A stretch of 64,000 bases of DNA from an uncultured Flavobacteriaceae bacterium (GTDB taxonomy: Bacteria > Bacteroidota > Bacteroidia > Flavobacteriales > Flavobacteriaceae), in the NCBI GenBank assembly GCA_937959395.1, contig CALGLR010000022.1:1-64000 (forward strand), read 5' to 3'. The notes under the pieces were generated by a model. That model was not told the DNA's origin. It was given only the letters and a program-made list of their open reading frames with translations, and did no database searches. Made by a program: the position numbers and the translations under genes. Below, in pieces: positions 23,805 to 32,056 of this stretch; the first letter of the stretch is position 1; each line of letters begins with the position of its first letter.

Positions 23805-25991
23805 TTAATTAGCAACTTCACTAATAAATTTAATACGATACAAACGTAATTCTTCATCATCATAATCGCCATCAAACTCATCGATTGCTACATCAATTTT
23901 ATCGGTTTCAGACTCCATAAAATAATCATGAACTTCTTCTTGCTGGTCTTCATCTAAAACATCATTAATCCAATAATCAATATTTAATCGGGTTCCAGAG
24001 TATACAATAGCTTCCATTTCCTTTATAAAGTCGCTCATTTCCATCCCTTTAGCTGAAGCTAAATCTGTTAATGGTAATTTTCTATCTATATTTTGAATAA
24101 TATATAACTTTAGAGCAGAGTTGGTTCCTGTAGATTTTACTATTAAATCTTCTGGCCTCGTAATATTATTTTCTTCAACATATTTAGCAATTAAACTAAC
24201 AAAGTCTTTACCGTATTTTTTAGCTTTTCCTTCACCTACGCCATGAACGTTTCCTAATTCCTGAATAGAAATAGGATATTTCAATGCCATGTCTTCCAAA
24301 GAAGGATCTTGAAAAATAACGAATGGTGGAACTCCTATTTTTTTAGCATTACTTTTCCTTAAATCTTTAAGCATGCTCATTAGCACTTTATCTGCTACAG
24401 CACCTCCAGATGATGAGATTATACTATCATCATGAACTTCGTCAAACGTATGATCTTCAGTCATCATAAATGATACTGGTTTTTCAATATATGCTTTACC
24501 AGCTTCAGTAATTTTAATAACGCCGTAGCTTTCAATATCTTTTCTTAGATAACCAGGAACTAAAAGTTGGCGTAATAATGCCATCCAATATTTATCATCT
24601 TGATGTTTTCCGTTTCCAAAAAACGGTTGCATATCTGTTTTATGAGAACCTATTAATGCATTAGAACGTCCTACTAAAACACATACTAAATCTCTAGATT
24701 TATACTTTTCATTAGTACTTACCACTAAATCTAAAAGTATTTTTACATCCTCTTTTGCTTCTTTTAATGTTTTAGGATGACGCATGTTATCATCCATGTC
24801 TCCCCCATCTCCTGTTTCATTATCAAATTCTTCTCCAAAATAATGGAGTATAAATTTCCGTCTAGACATCGACGTTTCTGCATAAGCAACAACTTCTTGT
24901 AATAAAGCACGACCTATCTCTTGTTCGGCCACTGGCTTTCCAGACATGAATTTCTCTAATTTTTCAATATCTTTGTAAGCATAAAATGCAACACAATGCC
25001 CTTCTCCTCCATCACGACCTGCGCGGCCTGTTTCTTGATAGTAACTTTCTATACTTTTTGGTATATCATGGTGAATAACAAAACGTACGTCTGGTTTATC
25101 TATACCCATACCAAAAGCAATAGTTGCGACTACAACATCGACATCTTCCATTAAGAACATGTCTTGGTGTTTTACTCGCTTTTTAGCATCTAAACCGGCA
25201 TGATAAGGAACAGCTTTAATACCATTTACCTGCAATACTTGTGCTAATGCTTCTACACGTTTTCTACTTAAACAGTAAATAATACCTGTTTTTCCTTCAT
25301 TTTGTTTTACAAAACGAATAATATCAGAATCTACTTTTTTAGTTTTTGGTCGTATTTCGTAGTATAAATTAGGTCTATTAAATGATGCTTTAAAAGTGGT
25401 TGCATCACTCATACCTAGATTTTTAAGAATATCTTCTTGCACTTTCGGTGTTGCTGTAGCAGTAAGTCCTATAACTGGAATATTATCTCCAATACGTTTA
25501 ATTATTGTTCTTAGGTTTCTATATTCTGGTCTAAAATCATGTCCCCATTCACTAATACAGTGTGCTTCATCTATGGCTAAAAAAGAAATTTTTACTGTTC
25601 TTAAAAATTCAACATTTTCTTCTTTAGTTAAGGATTCTGGTGCAACATATAGTAATTTAGTAATACCGTTAGTGATATCACTTTTTACTTGTTTCACTTC
25701 TGTCTTATTTAATGATGAGTTTAATACATGGGCAATACCATCTTCATTAGAGACTCCTCTAATAGCATCGACTTGATTCTTCATTAAGGCAATTAAAGGA
25801 GATACCACAATGGCAGTTCCTTCTTGCATTAAGGCGGGTAGTTGATAACATAGCGACTTTCCCCCTCCTGTTGGCATTATTACAAAAGTATTTTCTTTAG
25901 CAAGAATTGCTTCAATAACTTTCTCTTGAAGTCCTTTAAACTCGCTAAAACCAAAATATTTCTTTAATGCTAAATGTAATTCATTTTTCAC
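23805..25991 (-). CDS. recQ: ATP-dependent DNA helicase RecQ
   Basis: The 728-residue 3'-5' superfamily 2 helicase acts in recombination and repair. The helicase core includes MPTGGGKSLCYQLPAL (Walker A), AIDEAHCISEWGHDFRPEY (Walker B, aromatic loop), LTATATPKV and the C-terminal core HHDIPKSIESYYQETGRAGRDG. A winged-helix region and a HRDC-like domain follow (about 540-620, PPFVIFQDPSLEDMALKYPIS). The zinc-site cysteines of E. coli RecQ are not obvious between the core and winged helix, which is common in this branch. The start is GTG at 25991; no other in-frame start lies upstream before a TGA. An acidic tail ends the protein. Confidence 0.94.
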   Translation of the reverse strand: MKNELHLALKKYFGFSEFKGLQEKVIEAILAKENTFVIMPTGGGKSLCYQLPALMQEGTAIVVSPLIALMKNQVDAIRGVSNEDGIAHVLNSSLNKTEVKQVKSDITNGITKLLYVAPESLTKEENVEFLRTVKISFLAIDEAHCISEWGHDFRPEYRNLRTIIKRIGDNIPVIGLTATATPKVQEDILKNLGMSDATTFKASFNRPNLYYEIRPKTKKVDSDIIRFVKQNEGKTGIIYCLSRKRVEALAQVLQVNGIKAVPYHAGLDAKKRVKHQDMFLMEDVDVVVATIAFGMGIDKPDVRFVIHHDIPKSIESYYQETGRAGRDGGEGHCVAFYAYKDIEKLEKFMSGKPVAEQEIGRALLQEVVAYAETSMSRRKFILHYFGEEFDNETGDGGDMDDNMRHPKTLKEAKEDVKILLDLVVSTNEKYKSRDLVCVLVGRSNALIGSHKTDMQPFFGNGKHQDDKYWMALLRQLLVPGYLRKDIESYGVIKITEAGKAYIEKPVSFMMTEDHTFDEVHDDSIISSSGGAVADKVLMSMLKDLRKSNAKKIGVPPFVIFQDPSLEDMALKYPISIQELGNVHGVGEGKAKKYGKDFVSLIAKYVEENNITRPEDLIVKSTGTNSALKLYIIQNIDRKLPLTDLASAKGMEMSDFIKEMEAIVYSGTRLNIDYWINDVLDEDQQEEVHDYFMESETDKIDVAIDEFDGDYDDEELRLYRIKFISEVAN

Positions 25992-26107
25992 TTTAGGCTT
26001 AGTTGGTTGATTTAATTTTCTTTTTACACAATCTCTTCATACTTGTAAACTCTTTTTTTTGTTTTAAATTATGGAACTTTAAAAAAAAATCTCTCTCAAT
26101 TTTTATC

Positions 26108-26115
26108 TAAATTTG
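26108..26115 (+). promoter_or_regulatory. Predicted -7 promoter box for the kdsD operon
   Basis: TAAATTTG followed by CAGC matches TAnnTTTG. It lies about 115 bases before the TTG start of kdsD, giving a long leader that includes a 21-bp tandem repeat. No -33 TTG was identified. Confidence 0.42.
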
Positions 26116-26186
26116 CAGCGAACGACAAATAATTTAAAAAAGTTTACTTTGTATTACATTAAAGATAATAAAATCTTTAATCCAGT

Positions 26187-26228
26187 CAAATTAAATACGT
26201 TATAAATCAAATTAAATACGTTATAAAT
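26187..26228 (+). repeat. Perfect 21-bp tandem duplication in the kdsD leader
   Basis: The unit CAAATTAAATACGTTATAAAT occurs twice in a row without mismatch (26187-26207 and 26208-26228) and ends one base before the TTG start codon of kdsD. Perfect identity suggests a recent replication-slippage event. Confidence 0.85.
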
Positions 26229-26229
26229 T

Positions 26230-27195
26230 TTGAAAAGTGAAGAATCAATTATAAGAACAGCTAAAGAGACCATTTCTTTAGAAGGCCAATCTATTTTAAA
26301 TCTTTCACAATATATCGATTCTGAATTCGCTCAGGCTGTTTCACTTATCTATAAATCGAAAGGGCGCTTAATAATTACTGGAATTGGAAAAAGCGCAATA
26401 ATAGCTACAAAAATAGTTGCTACTTTAAATTCTACTGGTACCCCTTCTATTTTTATGCATGCTGCAGATGCTATTCATGGTGATTTAGGATTAATCCTTA
26501 AAGATGATGTTGTTATTTGTATTTCTAAAAGCGGAAATACTCCTGAAATTAAAGTACTTGTACCTTTAATTAAAATGGCAAACAATAAAATAATTGCGAT
26601 TACAGGTAATAAAGATTCTTTTTTAGGCAATCATGCTCATTTCGTTTTAAATGCATACGTAGCAAAAGAGGCTTGTCCAAATAATTTGGCTCCTACAACA
26701 AGTACAACAGCTCAATTAGTTATTGGAGATGCTTTAGCCGTTTGCTTATTAGAATTAAGAGGCTTTTCTAGTAGTGATTTTGCAAAATATCACCCTGGAG
26801 GGGCTTTAGGAAAAAAGTTATATTTAAGAGTTTTAGATATTTCTTCAGTAAATGAAAAACCAGAAGTACAGATAGATACTAATGTAAAAGATGTTATTAT
26901 AGAAATTTCTCAGAAAATGCTGGGAGTTACTGCGGTAACAGATAATAATAAAATTGTAGGCATCATTACAGATGGAGATTTAAGAAGAATGTTAACTAAG
27001 GTTGATAATTTTTCTAATTTAACCGCAAAAGATATTATGAGTTTAAATCCTAAACGTATTGAAGAAGATGCAATGGCTGTAGATGCAATGGATGTTATGG
27101 AAACGTATGGCATTTCACAATTACTTGTTGAAAAAAATGATTTATATGCTGGCGTGGTACATGTTCACGACTTAATTAAAGAAGGTATTATATAA
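26230..27195 (+). CDS. kdsD: KpsF/GutQ family D-arabinose 5-phosphate isomerase
   Basis: The 321-residue enzyme converts D-ribulose 5-phosphate to D-arabinose 5-phosphate for Kdo synthesis. The SIS domain (about 1-185) contains the ITGIGKSAIIA and FMHAADAIHGDLG segments and ICISKSGNTPE. Two CBS domains follow (about 205-321: VTAVTDNNKIVGIITDGDLRRM and YGISQLLVEKNDLYAGVVHVHDLIKEG). The start is a TTG at 26230, preceded directly by the tandem repeat. The stop overlaps the tatC start by one base. The lptB gene further downstream supports a lipopolysaccharide role. The symbol assumes the LPS enzyme rather than GutQ or KpsF. Confidence 0.93.
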   Translation: MKSEESIIRTAKETISLEGQSILNLSQYIDSEFAQAVSLIYKSKGRLIITGIGKSAIIATKIVATLNSTGTPSIFMHAADAIHGDLGLILKDDVVICISKSGNTPEIKVLVPLIKMANNKIIAITGNKDSFLGNHAHFVLNAYVAKEACPNNLAPTTSTTAQLVIGDALAVCLLELRGFSSSDFAKYHPGGALGKKLYLRVLDISSVNEKPEVQIDTNVKDVIIEISQKMLGVTAVTDNNKIVGIITDGDLRRMLTKVDNFSNLTAKDIMSLNPKRIEEDAMAVDAMDVMETYGISQLLVEKNDLYAGVVHVHDLIKEGII

Positions 27196-28022
27196 TGTCA
27201 AAAAATGTAAATAACATGTCATTCTTAGATCATTTAGAAGATTTAAGATGGCATTTAATTCGAATCTGCGTTGCAATAGTACTTTGTGGTATTGTCGCTT
27301 TTCTTTTTAAAGGGTTTATTTTTGATGTCCTAATTTTTGGTCCTAAAGAAATGAGTTTTCCAACCTATAAATGGTTATGTAATATGTCCCAATTTATTGG
27401 TATAGAAGGCTCTACATTTTGTGCAGATCGTTTTCCTTTTGATATACAAAACCGAACTATGGGAGGTCAATTTTCTGCTCATATATGGACTTCTATAACG
27501 GCAGGTTTTATTGTTGCTTTTCCTTATGTTATTTATCAATTATGGAAATTTATAAGTCCAGGAATGAAGAAAAAGGAACGTAATCATTCCAGAGGGTTTA
27601 TAATTGTCTCATCTATATTGTTTTTTATAGGCGTATTATTTGGGTATTACATAGTGGTTCCTTTGTCTATTAACTTTTTAGGGACTTATATCGTAAGTGA
27701 TCAAGTGATGAATGATATTGATATTTCTTCATACATCTCTTTATTAAGAGCTTCGGTTTTAGCTTCTGGGTTAATTTTTGAGTTACCAATTATCATGTAT
27801 TTTTTAACAAAAGTAGGTTTGGTAACTCCTCAAATATTAAAAAAATACAGAAAGTTCGCATTAGTTATTGTTTTAGTTCTTTCTGCAGTAATTACACCGC
27901 CAGATATTGCAAGTCAAATTATTGTTGCAATCCCTGTGCTTATCCTTTATGAAATAAGTATTTTTATTTCAAAATTTGTTGTTAAATCTCAACGCCGAAA
28001 AGAATCGGCTTTAAAAACATAA
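27195..28022 (+). CDS. tatC: Sec-independent protein translocase TatC
   Basis: The 275-residue integral membrane protein has six predicted transmembrane helices. The N-terminal MSFLDHLEDLRWHLIR motif, FPYVIYQLWKFISPGMKKKER and the AVITPPDIASQI segment are TatC hallmarks. It recognises twin-arginine signals and forms the translocase with TatA. No tatA is adjacent. The gene overlaps kdsD by one base and is followed 5 bases later by the CMD gene, a fixed arrangement in many flavobacteria. Confidence 0.97.
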   Translation: MSKNVNNMSFLDHLEDLRWHLIRICVAIVLCGIVAFLFKGFIFDVLIFGPKEMSFPTYKWLCNMSQFIGIEGSTFCADRFPFDIQNRTMGGQFSAHIWTSITAGFIVAFPYVIYQLWKFISPGMKKKERNHSRGFIIVSSILFFIGVLFGYYIVVPLSINFLGTYIVSDQVMNDIDISSYISLLRASVLASGLIFELPIIMYFLTKVGLVTPQILKKYRKFALVIVLVLSAVITPPDIASQIIVAIPVLILYEISIFISKFVVKSQRRKESALKT

Positions 28023-28027
28023 AAAAC

Positions 28028-28378
28028 ATGTCAGATATCGTTAAAGAATTTAATGATTACCGTGCTAAAATGAACGAAAAACTTTTAGCCGACAATAATA
28101 AAATTATAAAACGCATCTTCAATCTAGACACCAATGCTTACGCAGAAGGTGCTTTAGATGTAAAAACTAAAGAATTATTAGGTTTAGTAGCCTCTACTGT
28201 ATTACGTTGTGACGATTGCATAAAATACCACATGGAGTCGAGTTTTAAAGAAGGAATTCCCAAAGAACAAGTTGTAGAAGCATTAGGTATCGCTACTTTA
28301 GTGGGTGGTACTATTGTTATTCCTCATTTACGTCGTGCTTATGAATTTTGGGATGCTTTGGAAGAACAACAAAGTTAA
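28028..28378 (+). CDS. Carboxymuconolactone decarboxylase (AhpD-like) family protein
   Basis: The 116-residue single-domain protein carries the CMD redox motif C61-D-D-C64 with H68 four residues later, within a VASTVLRCDDCIKYHM helix. Such proteins are usually homo-oligomeric thiol oxidoreductases. The function in this kdsD-tatC-lptB neighbourhood is unknown, although the gene order recurs. An extended palindrome begins at its 3' end and covers the spacer to lptB. Confidence 0.88.
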   Translation: MSDIVKEFNDYRAKMNEKLLADNNKIIKRIFNLDTNAYAEGALDVKTKELLGLVASTVLRCDDCIKYHMESSFKEGIPKEQVVEALGIATLVGGTIVIPHLRRAYEFWDALEEQQS

Positions 28379-28549
28379 ACCCTTTATATGAAGTAGAAAA
28401 TCTATTCCGTGCTGAAATTACTTCAAAATATTTTGCTTCGCCGAGTTTTGAAGTTTTATCATAAAAAACTATGTTAAAACTTCAAAACTCAATATTTCAT
28501 TGTAATTTCAACACTCATCACGAAGTTCTAATCCATAAAAGGGTTAAAC
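28374..28549. repeat. Long imperfect palindrome between CMD and lptB genes
   Basis: The core is a 16-bp perfect stem (28443-28458 with 28475-28490, GAGTTTTGAAGTTTTA and complement). Further pairing follows outwards: GTGCTGAAATTAC near 28409-28421 with GTAATTTCAACAC near 28502-28514, and GTTAAACCCTTTATA at 28374 with ATAAAAGGGTTAAAC ending at 28549. The total length is about 176 bp and overlaps the stop codon of the CMD gene. It could be a MITE-like insertion, a structured RNA or a complex terminator; no transposase or target duplication is evident. Confidence 0.72.
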
Positions 28550-28620
28550 TTTATATAAAAAGCAATCTGTAATATTATAGTCATTCTTATTTTCCTATTT
28601 TTATTGCCAACGAATTCGAT

Positions 28621-29361
28621 ATGAAGCTAAAAGCTAACAATTTAATGAAATCCTATAACGGGAGAAAAGTGGTAAAAGACGTTTCTCTTGAAGTAAACCA
28701 AGGAGAAATCGTAGGTCTCTTAGGGCCTAATGGTGCTGGTAAAACCACTTCTTTTTACATGATTGTTGGATTAGTAAAACCAAATGGTGGTAATATTTTT
28801 TTAGAAAGCACCGATATTACCAAATACCCAATGTACAAACGTGCACAAAACGGTATTGGTTATTTGGCGCAAGAAGCTTCTGTTTTTCGTAAACTAAGTA
28901 TTGAAGACAATATTCTTAGCGTATTACAATTAACGAAACTAAGCAAAAAGGAACAGCTCTATAAAATGGAGGAATTAATAGATGAATTTAGTTTAGGGCA
29001 TATTCGAAAAAACAGGGGTGATTTACTCTCTGGTGGTGAACGTCGTCGTACCGAAATTGCAAGAGCTCTTGCTACCGATCCAAACTTTATTCTTTTAGAC
29101 GAACCTTTTGCTGGTGTAGATCCTGTTGCTGTTGAAGATATACAGCGCATTATTGCACAACTTACTAAGAAAAATATTGGCATTCTTATTACCGATCATA
29201 ATGTACAAGAAACACTTGCCATTACTGATAGAACTTACTTAATGTTTGAAGGTAGTATTCTTAAAGCTGGTGAACCAGAAGAGCTGGCCAGCGATGAAAT
29301 GGTTCGTAAAGTATATCTTGGACAAAACTTCGAACTCCGTAAAAAGAAATTGGATTTTTAA
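28621..29361 (+). CDS. lptB: LPS export ABC transporter ATP-binding protein LptB
   Basis: The 246-residue ATPase powers LPS extraction from the inner membrane with LptFG. Walker A is GPNGAGKTT, the signature [17 protein letters not shown], Walker [20 protein letters not shown] and the switch His is in ILITDHNV. These sequences are characteristic of LptB, including the GVDPxAV segment and the GQNFELRK-type end. LptB genes are usually placed after KdsD in Bacteroidota. It ends with a strong terminator. Confidence 0.96.
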   Translation: MKLKANNLMKSYNGRKVVKDVSLEVNQGEIVGLLGPNGAGKTTSFYMIVGLVKPNGGNIFLESTDITKYPMYKRAQNGIGYLAQEASVFRKLSIEDNILSVLQLTKLSKKEQLYKMEELIDEFSLGHIRKNRGDLLSGGERRRTEIARALATDPNFILLDEPFAGVDPVAVEDIQRIIAQLTKKNIGILITDHNVQETLAITDRTYLMFEGSILKAGEPEELASDEMVRKVYLGQNFELRKKKLDF

Positions 29362-29410
29362 AAGCCTAAGACTTGTTTTTTAATTATTTGTATTTTAGGT
29401 TTAAAACCTA

Positions 29411-29447
29411 AAAACAACTTTGATTTAATATCAAAGTTGTTTTTTTT
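29411..29447 (+). terminator. Rho-independent terminator of lptB
   Basis: A stem AAAACAACTTTGA with TCAAAGTTGTTTT and a seven-base loop is followed by a T run. A second, weaker hairpin (TTTAGG...CCTAAA, about 29394-29412) lies just before it. Confidence 0.88.
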
Positions 29448-29465
29448 ATTACAATATTTTCTATT

Positions 29466-29936
29466 TTAAGTTAACTCGTGTTTCGATTTCTCAAATTTAT
29501 CTAAAGCTTCATTAGCTAAATAATCAGTTAAGCCAACTGATGCACTAGTCTGTATTAATTTATCCTTTAAAAAATCTGGTAATGCATTAAGAGATTTATC
29601 ATCGTCTATAATAATGAAATCATCATTTCTATTTTTAGCATTAAACCATCGTAAAAGTTCATCTTTTCTATTCAGGTGATTAATATTTTTAGGAAGTCTA
29701 GTTATTTTATTAACATTAATATTTCTTCTCTTAAAAATATTTTTCCATTCTTTTAAAGAGTATTTGAACTTATGAGAAGTAGTCAATACAATATCTGCAC
29801 TTGAATTAGAAATTATTCTATCAAGTGACCTAGTTGCCTTCACACTAAACTCAAAGAAGCCATCTTCTAATATTTCAGGCCTTCTCCAAGAATTAGCAGG
29901 AACCATTACTCCATCTATGTCTAAGTATAGTAACAT
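29466..29936 (-). CDS. HAD-fold phosphatase domain protein (SAK/RNA-repair-associated type)
   Basis: The 156-residue protein is a compact HAD domain: motif I YLDIDGV (D6, D8), motif II LTTS (51-54) and motif IV IIDDD (111-113). Its length and the LDIDGVxxP start match the HAD domain associated with Swiss-Army-Knife RNA repair proteins (HAD_SAK). Such domains are thought to remove phosphates from RNA ends or nucleotides, but here the domain stands alone. It follows the ParB-like gene by 19 bases, and both sit between lptB and terC, which suggests an accessory pair. Its biological role is unknown. Confidence 0.75.
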   Translation of the reverse strand: MLLYLDIDGVMVPANSWRRPEILEDGFFEFSVKATRSLDRIISNSSADIVLTTSHKFKYSLKEWKNIFKRRNINVNKITRLPKNINHLNRKDELLRWFNAKNRNDDFIIIDDDKSLNALPDFLKDKLIQTSASVGLTDYLANEALDKFEKSKHELT

Positions 29937-29955
29937 GTTACAAATATACTAAAAT

Positions 29956-30351
29956 TTATTTTGTTATTTCAATTAATTTTTCTATAGACATGTTATTGAA
30001 TTCAGCATCAATCTCGTTTAACCTTTTTATTTTATCTTTAGTATCCCATTCTTCTTCAACAAATTCAACATCTGTCCATTTATATTCAACTGTTGCATTT
30101 GTTTTATATGATTTAGATTCGTCTAGTTTGATTTTAGCTAATAATGAGCTTATATATCTATGATGTCCATCAATAATTACTGTATTGCATACTTTTATAT
30201 CATCAAATTTTATTCCATTTATCATCTTTTTGTATATTCTATTGATTATTGGGAGGCAAAGTTTATTATGAGTTGTAATTAGAATATCATTGGATTTTTC
30301 AATTACTGTTAAAATTATTTTTTCATTTATTTCACCCATTATCTTTTTCAT
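29956..30351 (-). CDS. ParB/sulfiredoxin-like fold protein
   Basis: The 131-residue protein contains IIDGHHRY (residues 59-66) after a FDDIKVCNTV strand. This DGxHR motif marks the ParB/Srx-like catalytic fold seen in ParB nucleases, sulfiredoxin and several phage or defence-associated enzymes. The remainder is a charged, helical C-terminus. A second methionine (MGEINEK, at 30339) is an alternative start. The gene is followed 19 bases later by the HAD gene and preceded by terC on the same strand with 38 bases between. Function unknown; an NTP-dependent or nucleotide-modifying role is only a guess. Confidence 0.6.
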   Translation of the reverse strand: MKKIMGEINEKIILTVIEKSNDILITTHNKLCLPIINRIYKKMINGIKFDDIKVCNTVIIDGHHRYISSLLAKIKLDESKSYKTNATVEYKWTDVEFVEEEWDTKDKIKRLNEIDAEFNNMSIEKLIEITK

Positions 30352-30389
30352 TTTTTTTCACAACTGTTATAAAAACATAATACATCAAT

Positions 30390-31202
30390 TTATAATTTAC
30401 CACCACTCTCCTTCTCTTTTATCAATTTTTTCTGATAACGTCCTTGAACAACATCTACTATTATTAAAATAACAAGTACAAAGTAGAACGTGGTTTTACT
30501 CATTGGCACAATTTCATTTCCAAACAATTTTAAATGTGCTAAATGCCCGCCTTCAGTTACAAGCATTATTCCAACAATAAATAAAATAAAGAGACCTAAT
30601 ACTTCGTACATTCTATTTTTTGCTAAGAAAACAGAAATCTTATCTGCCATAATTAACATTAATAAACCGCTAAAAACTATAGCAATTGCCATAACAATAA
30701 ATGCTGTAGTAGAGTTTTCTATTTCACTAGTTAAGCCAATAGCAGCTAAAATAGAATCAAAAGAAAACACTAAATTCATAATAACAATACTTGTAATCAC
30801 TGCATTTGCCGATTTTCCTCTTTTAGAATTACCACCTTCTACATCATGATCTAAATCTGGTGTAGAAATCATGTGCCATATTTCTTTAATAGCAGTGTAA
30901 ATAATAAATGCACCTCCAGCTAAAACAATTAAACTGTGACCATTAAAGGCAAATTTCACGACATCTTCTATTCCTCCAGTTAACCAAGAAAAAGGTTCTT
31001 GAAAAAAATCGATAATAGAAACTAAAACAAAGAGTAATATAATTCTAAGGACAATGGCTATTAATATGCCTACTTTACGAACTCTTTTTTGTTCAGATTC
31101 TGGTGCTTTTTTAGATTCTAACGAAATGTATAACAAGTTATCGAATCCTAAAACTGCTTGAAGTAATACAAGCATTATAAGTGTAAAAATGATTCCAGCC
31201 AT
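30390..31202 (-). CDS. TerC family integral membrane protein
   Basis: The 270-residue protein has about seven transmembrane helices and the TerC signatures: LQAVLGFDNLLYISLESKKAP near the N-terminus and IVIMNLVFSFDSILAAIGL in the middle. The acidic residues of these two motifs probably form the ion site. Family members are linked to metal (manganese, calcium) export or tellurite resistance and help with metalation of exported proteins. pssA lies 6 bases upstream on the same strand, so they are probably co-transcribed. Confidence 0.92.
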   Translation of the reverse strand: MAGIIFTLIMLVLLQAVLGFDNLLYISLESKKAPESEQKRVRKVGILIAIVLRIILLFVLVSIIDFFQEPFSWLTGGIEDVVKFAFNGHSLIVLAGGAFIIYTAIKEIWHMISTPDLDHDVEGGNSKRGKSANAVITSIVIMNLVFSFDSILAAIGLTSEIENSTTAFIVMAIAIVFSGLLMLIMADKISVFLAKNRMYEVLGLFILFIVGIMLVTEGGHLAHLKLFGNEIVPMSKTTFYFVLVILIIVDVVQGRYQKKLIKEKESGGKL

Positions 31203-31208
31203 TGGTAT

Positions 31209-31961
31209 TTAATGTTTTTTGTTTAGTAAAGAAAGAATAATATATAATAATATAATTAGTGGTATCGCCGCAAATTGAAGCACAACAAGCAACACAATAC
31301 TTAAGATAATAAATAGATAACGAATTGAATTTGCTTTAAAACTGTAGTCTTTAAATTTTAATGCAAATAGTTTAATATTAGAATTTAATAAATAACAACT
31401 TAGAAATGTTAAACCCACAAGAAACCATTTATTTAGAATTATAGAATTTATAAAATCGCTATTTTGAAATTCTATAATTAATGGTAAAGACAGAATTAAC
31501 AATGTATTTGCGGGCGTTGGTAAACCTTTAAAATAGGTTTGCTGGTCTTCATCTATATTAAATTTTGCCAAACGGAAACCTGAAGCCAGTGTAATAAATA
31601 AACCAACTAAAGCTAAAGGTGCAAGTTTAAAGCCATTCCAATGAAAAATAGAATTCCATTCATGAGGTAACTCGGCGAAATCGGGTTGATCGCTTACCAA
31701 AGAAATTAATTTAAACATAATTATACCAGGAACTAAACCACTTGTAATCATATCAGCCAAAGAATCTAATTGCACCCCTAACTCACTTTGAACGTTTAGC
31801 TTTCTGGCCAATAAGCCATCAAAAAAATCGAAAAAGATCCCTAAGAACACAAAAAAAGCAGTCATAACAAAGTTATTGTGCACTGCAAATATCACAGCTA
31901 TACTTCCGCATAACATGTTTAAAAGCGTTACAAAATTTGGAATAAATCGTTTTATTGACAT
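31209..31961 (-). CDS. pssA: CDP-diacylglycerol-serine O-phosphatidyltransferase
   Basis: The 250-residue membrane enzyme makes phosphatidylserine, the precursor of phosphatidylethanolamine. The CDP-alcohol phosphatidyltransferase motif D-x2-D-G-x2-A-R is present as DFFDGLLAR, followed by GVQLDSLADMI with the two catalytic aspartates. Several transmembrane helices cover the rest. It is divergent from the PorV-like gene across a 95-bp spacer and precedes terC. No adjacent phosphatidylserine decarboxylase gene was seen. Confidence 0.93.
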   Translation of the reverse strand: MSIKRFIPNFVTLLNMLCGSIAVIFAVHNNFVMTAFFVFLGIFFDFFDGLLARKLNVQSELGVQLDSLADMITSGLVPGIIMFKLISLVSDQPDFAELPHEWNSIFHWNGFKLAPLALVGLFITLASGFRLAKFNIDEDQQTYFKGLPTPANTLLILSLPLIIEFQNSDFINSIILNKWFLVGLTFLSCYLLNSNIKLFALKFKDYSFKANSIRYLFIILSIVLLVVLQFAAIPLIILLYIILSLLNKKH

Positions 31962-32056
31962 TTTAATACATTATTTTTGTAAAAATAGTAAACAAATAAC
32001 GTCTAAAAAAAGAGAAACACAATATACTGTAGCTTTTAAAGTTTAATATAAAAAAA

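Noticed and set aside
25396-25776. 126-codon open frame on the plus strand opposite recQ
   Set aside because: It lies entirely antisense to the conserved helicase core of recQ, has no recognisable domain and is a typical shadow frame in AT-rich DNA.
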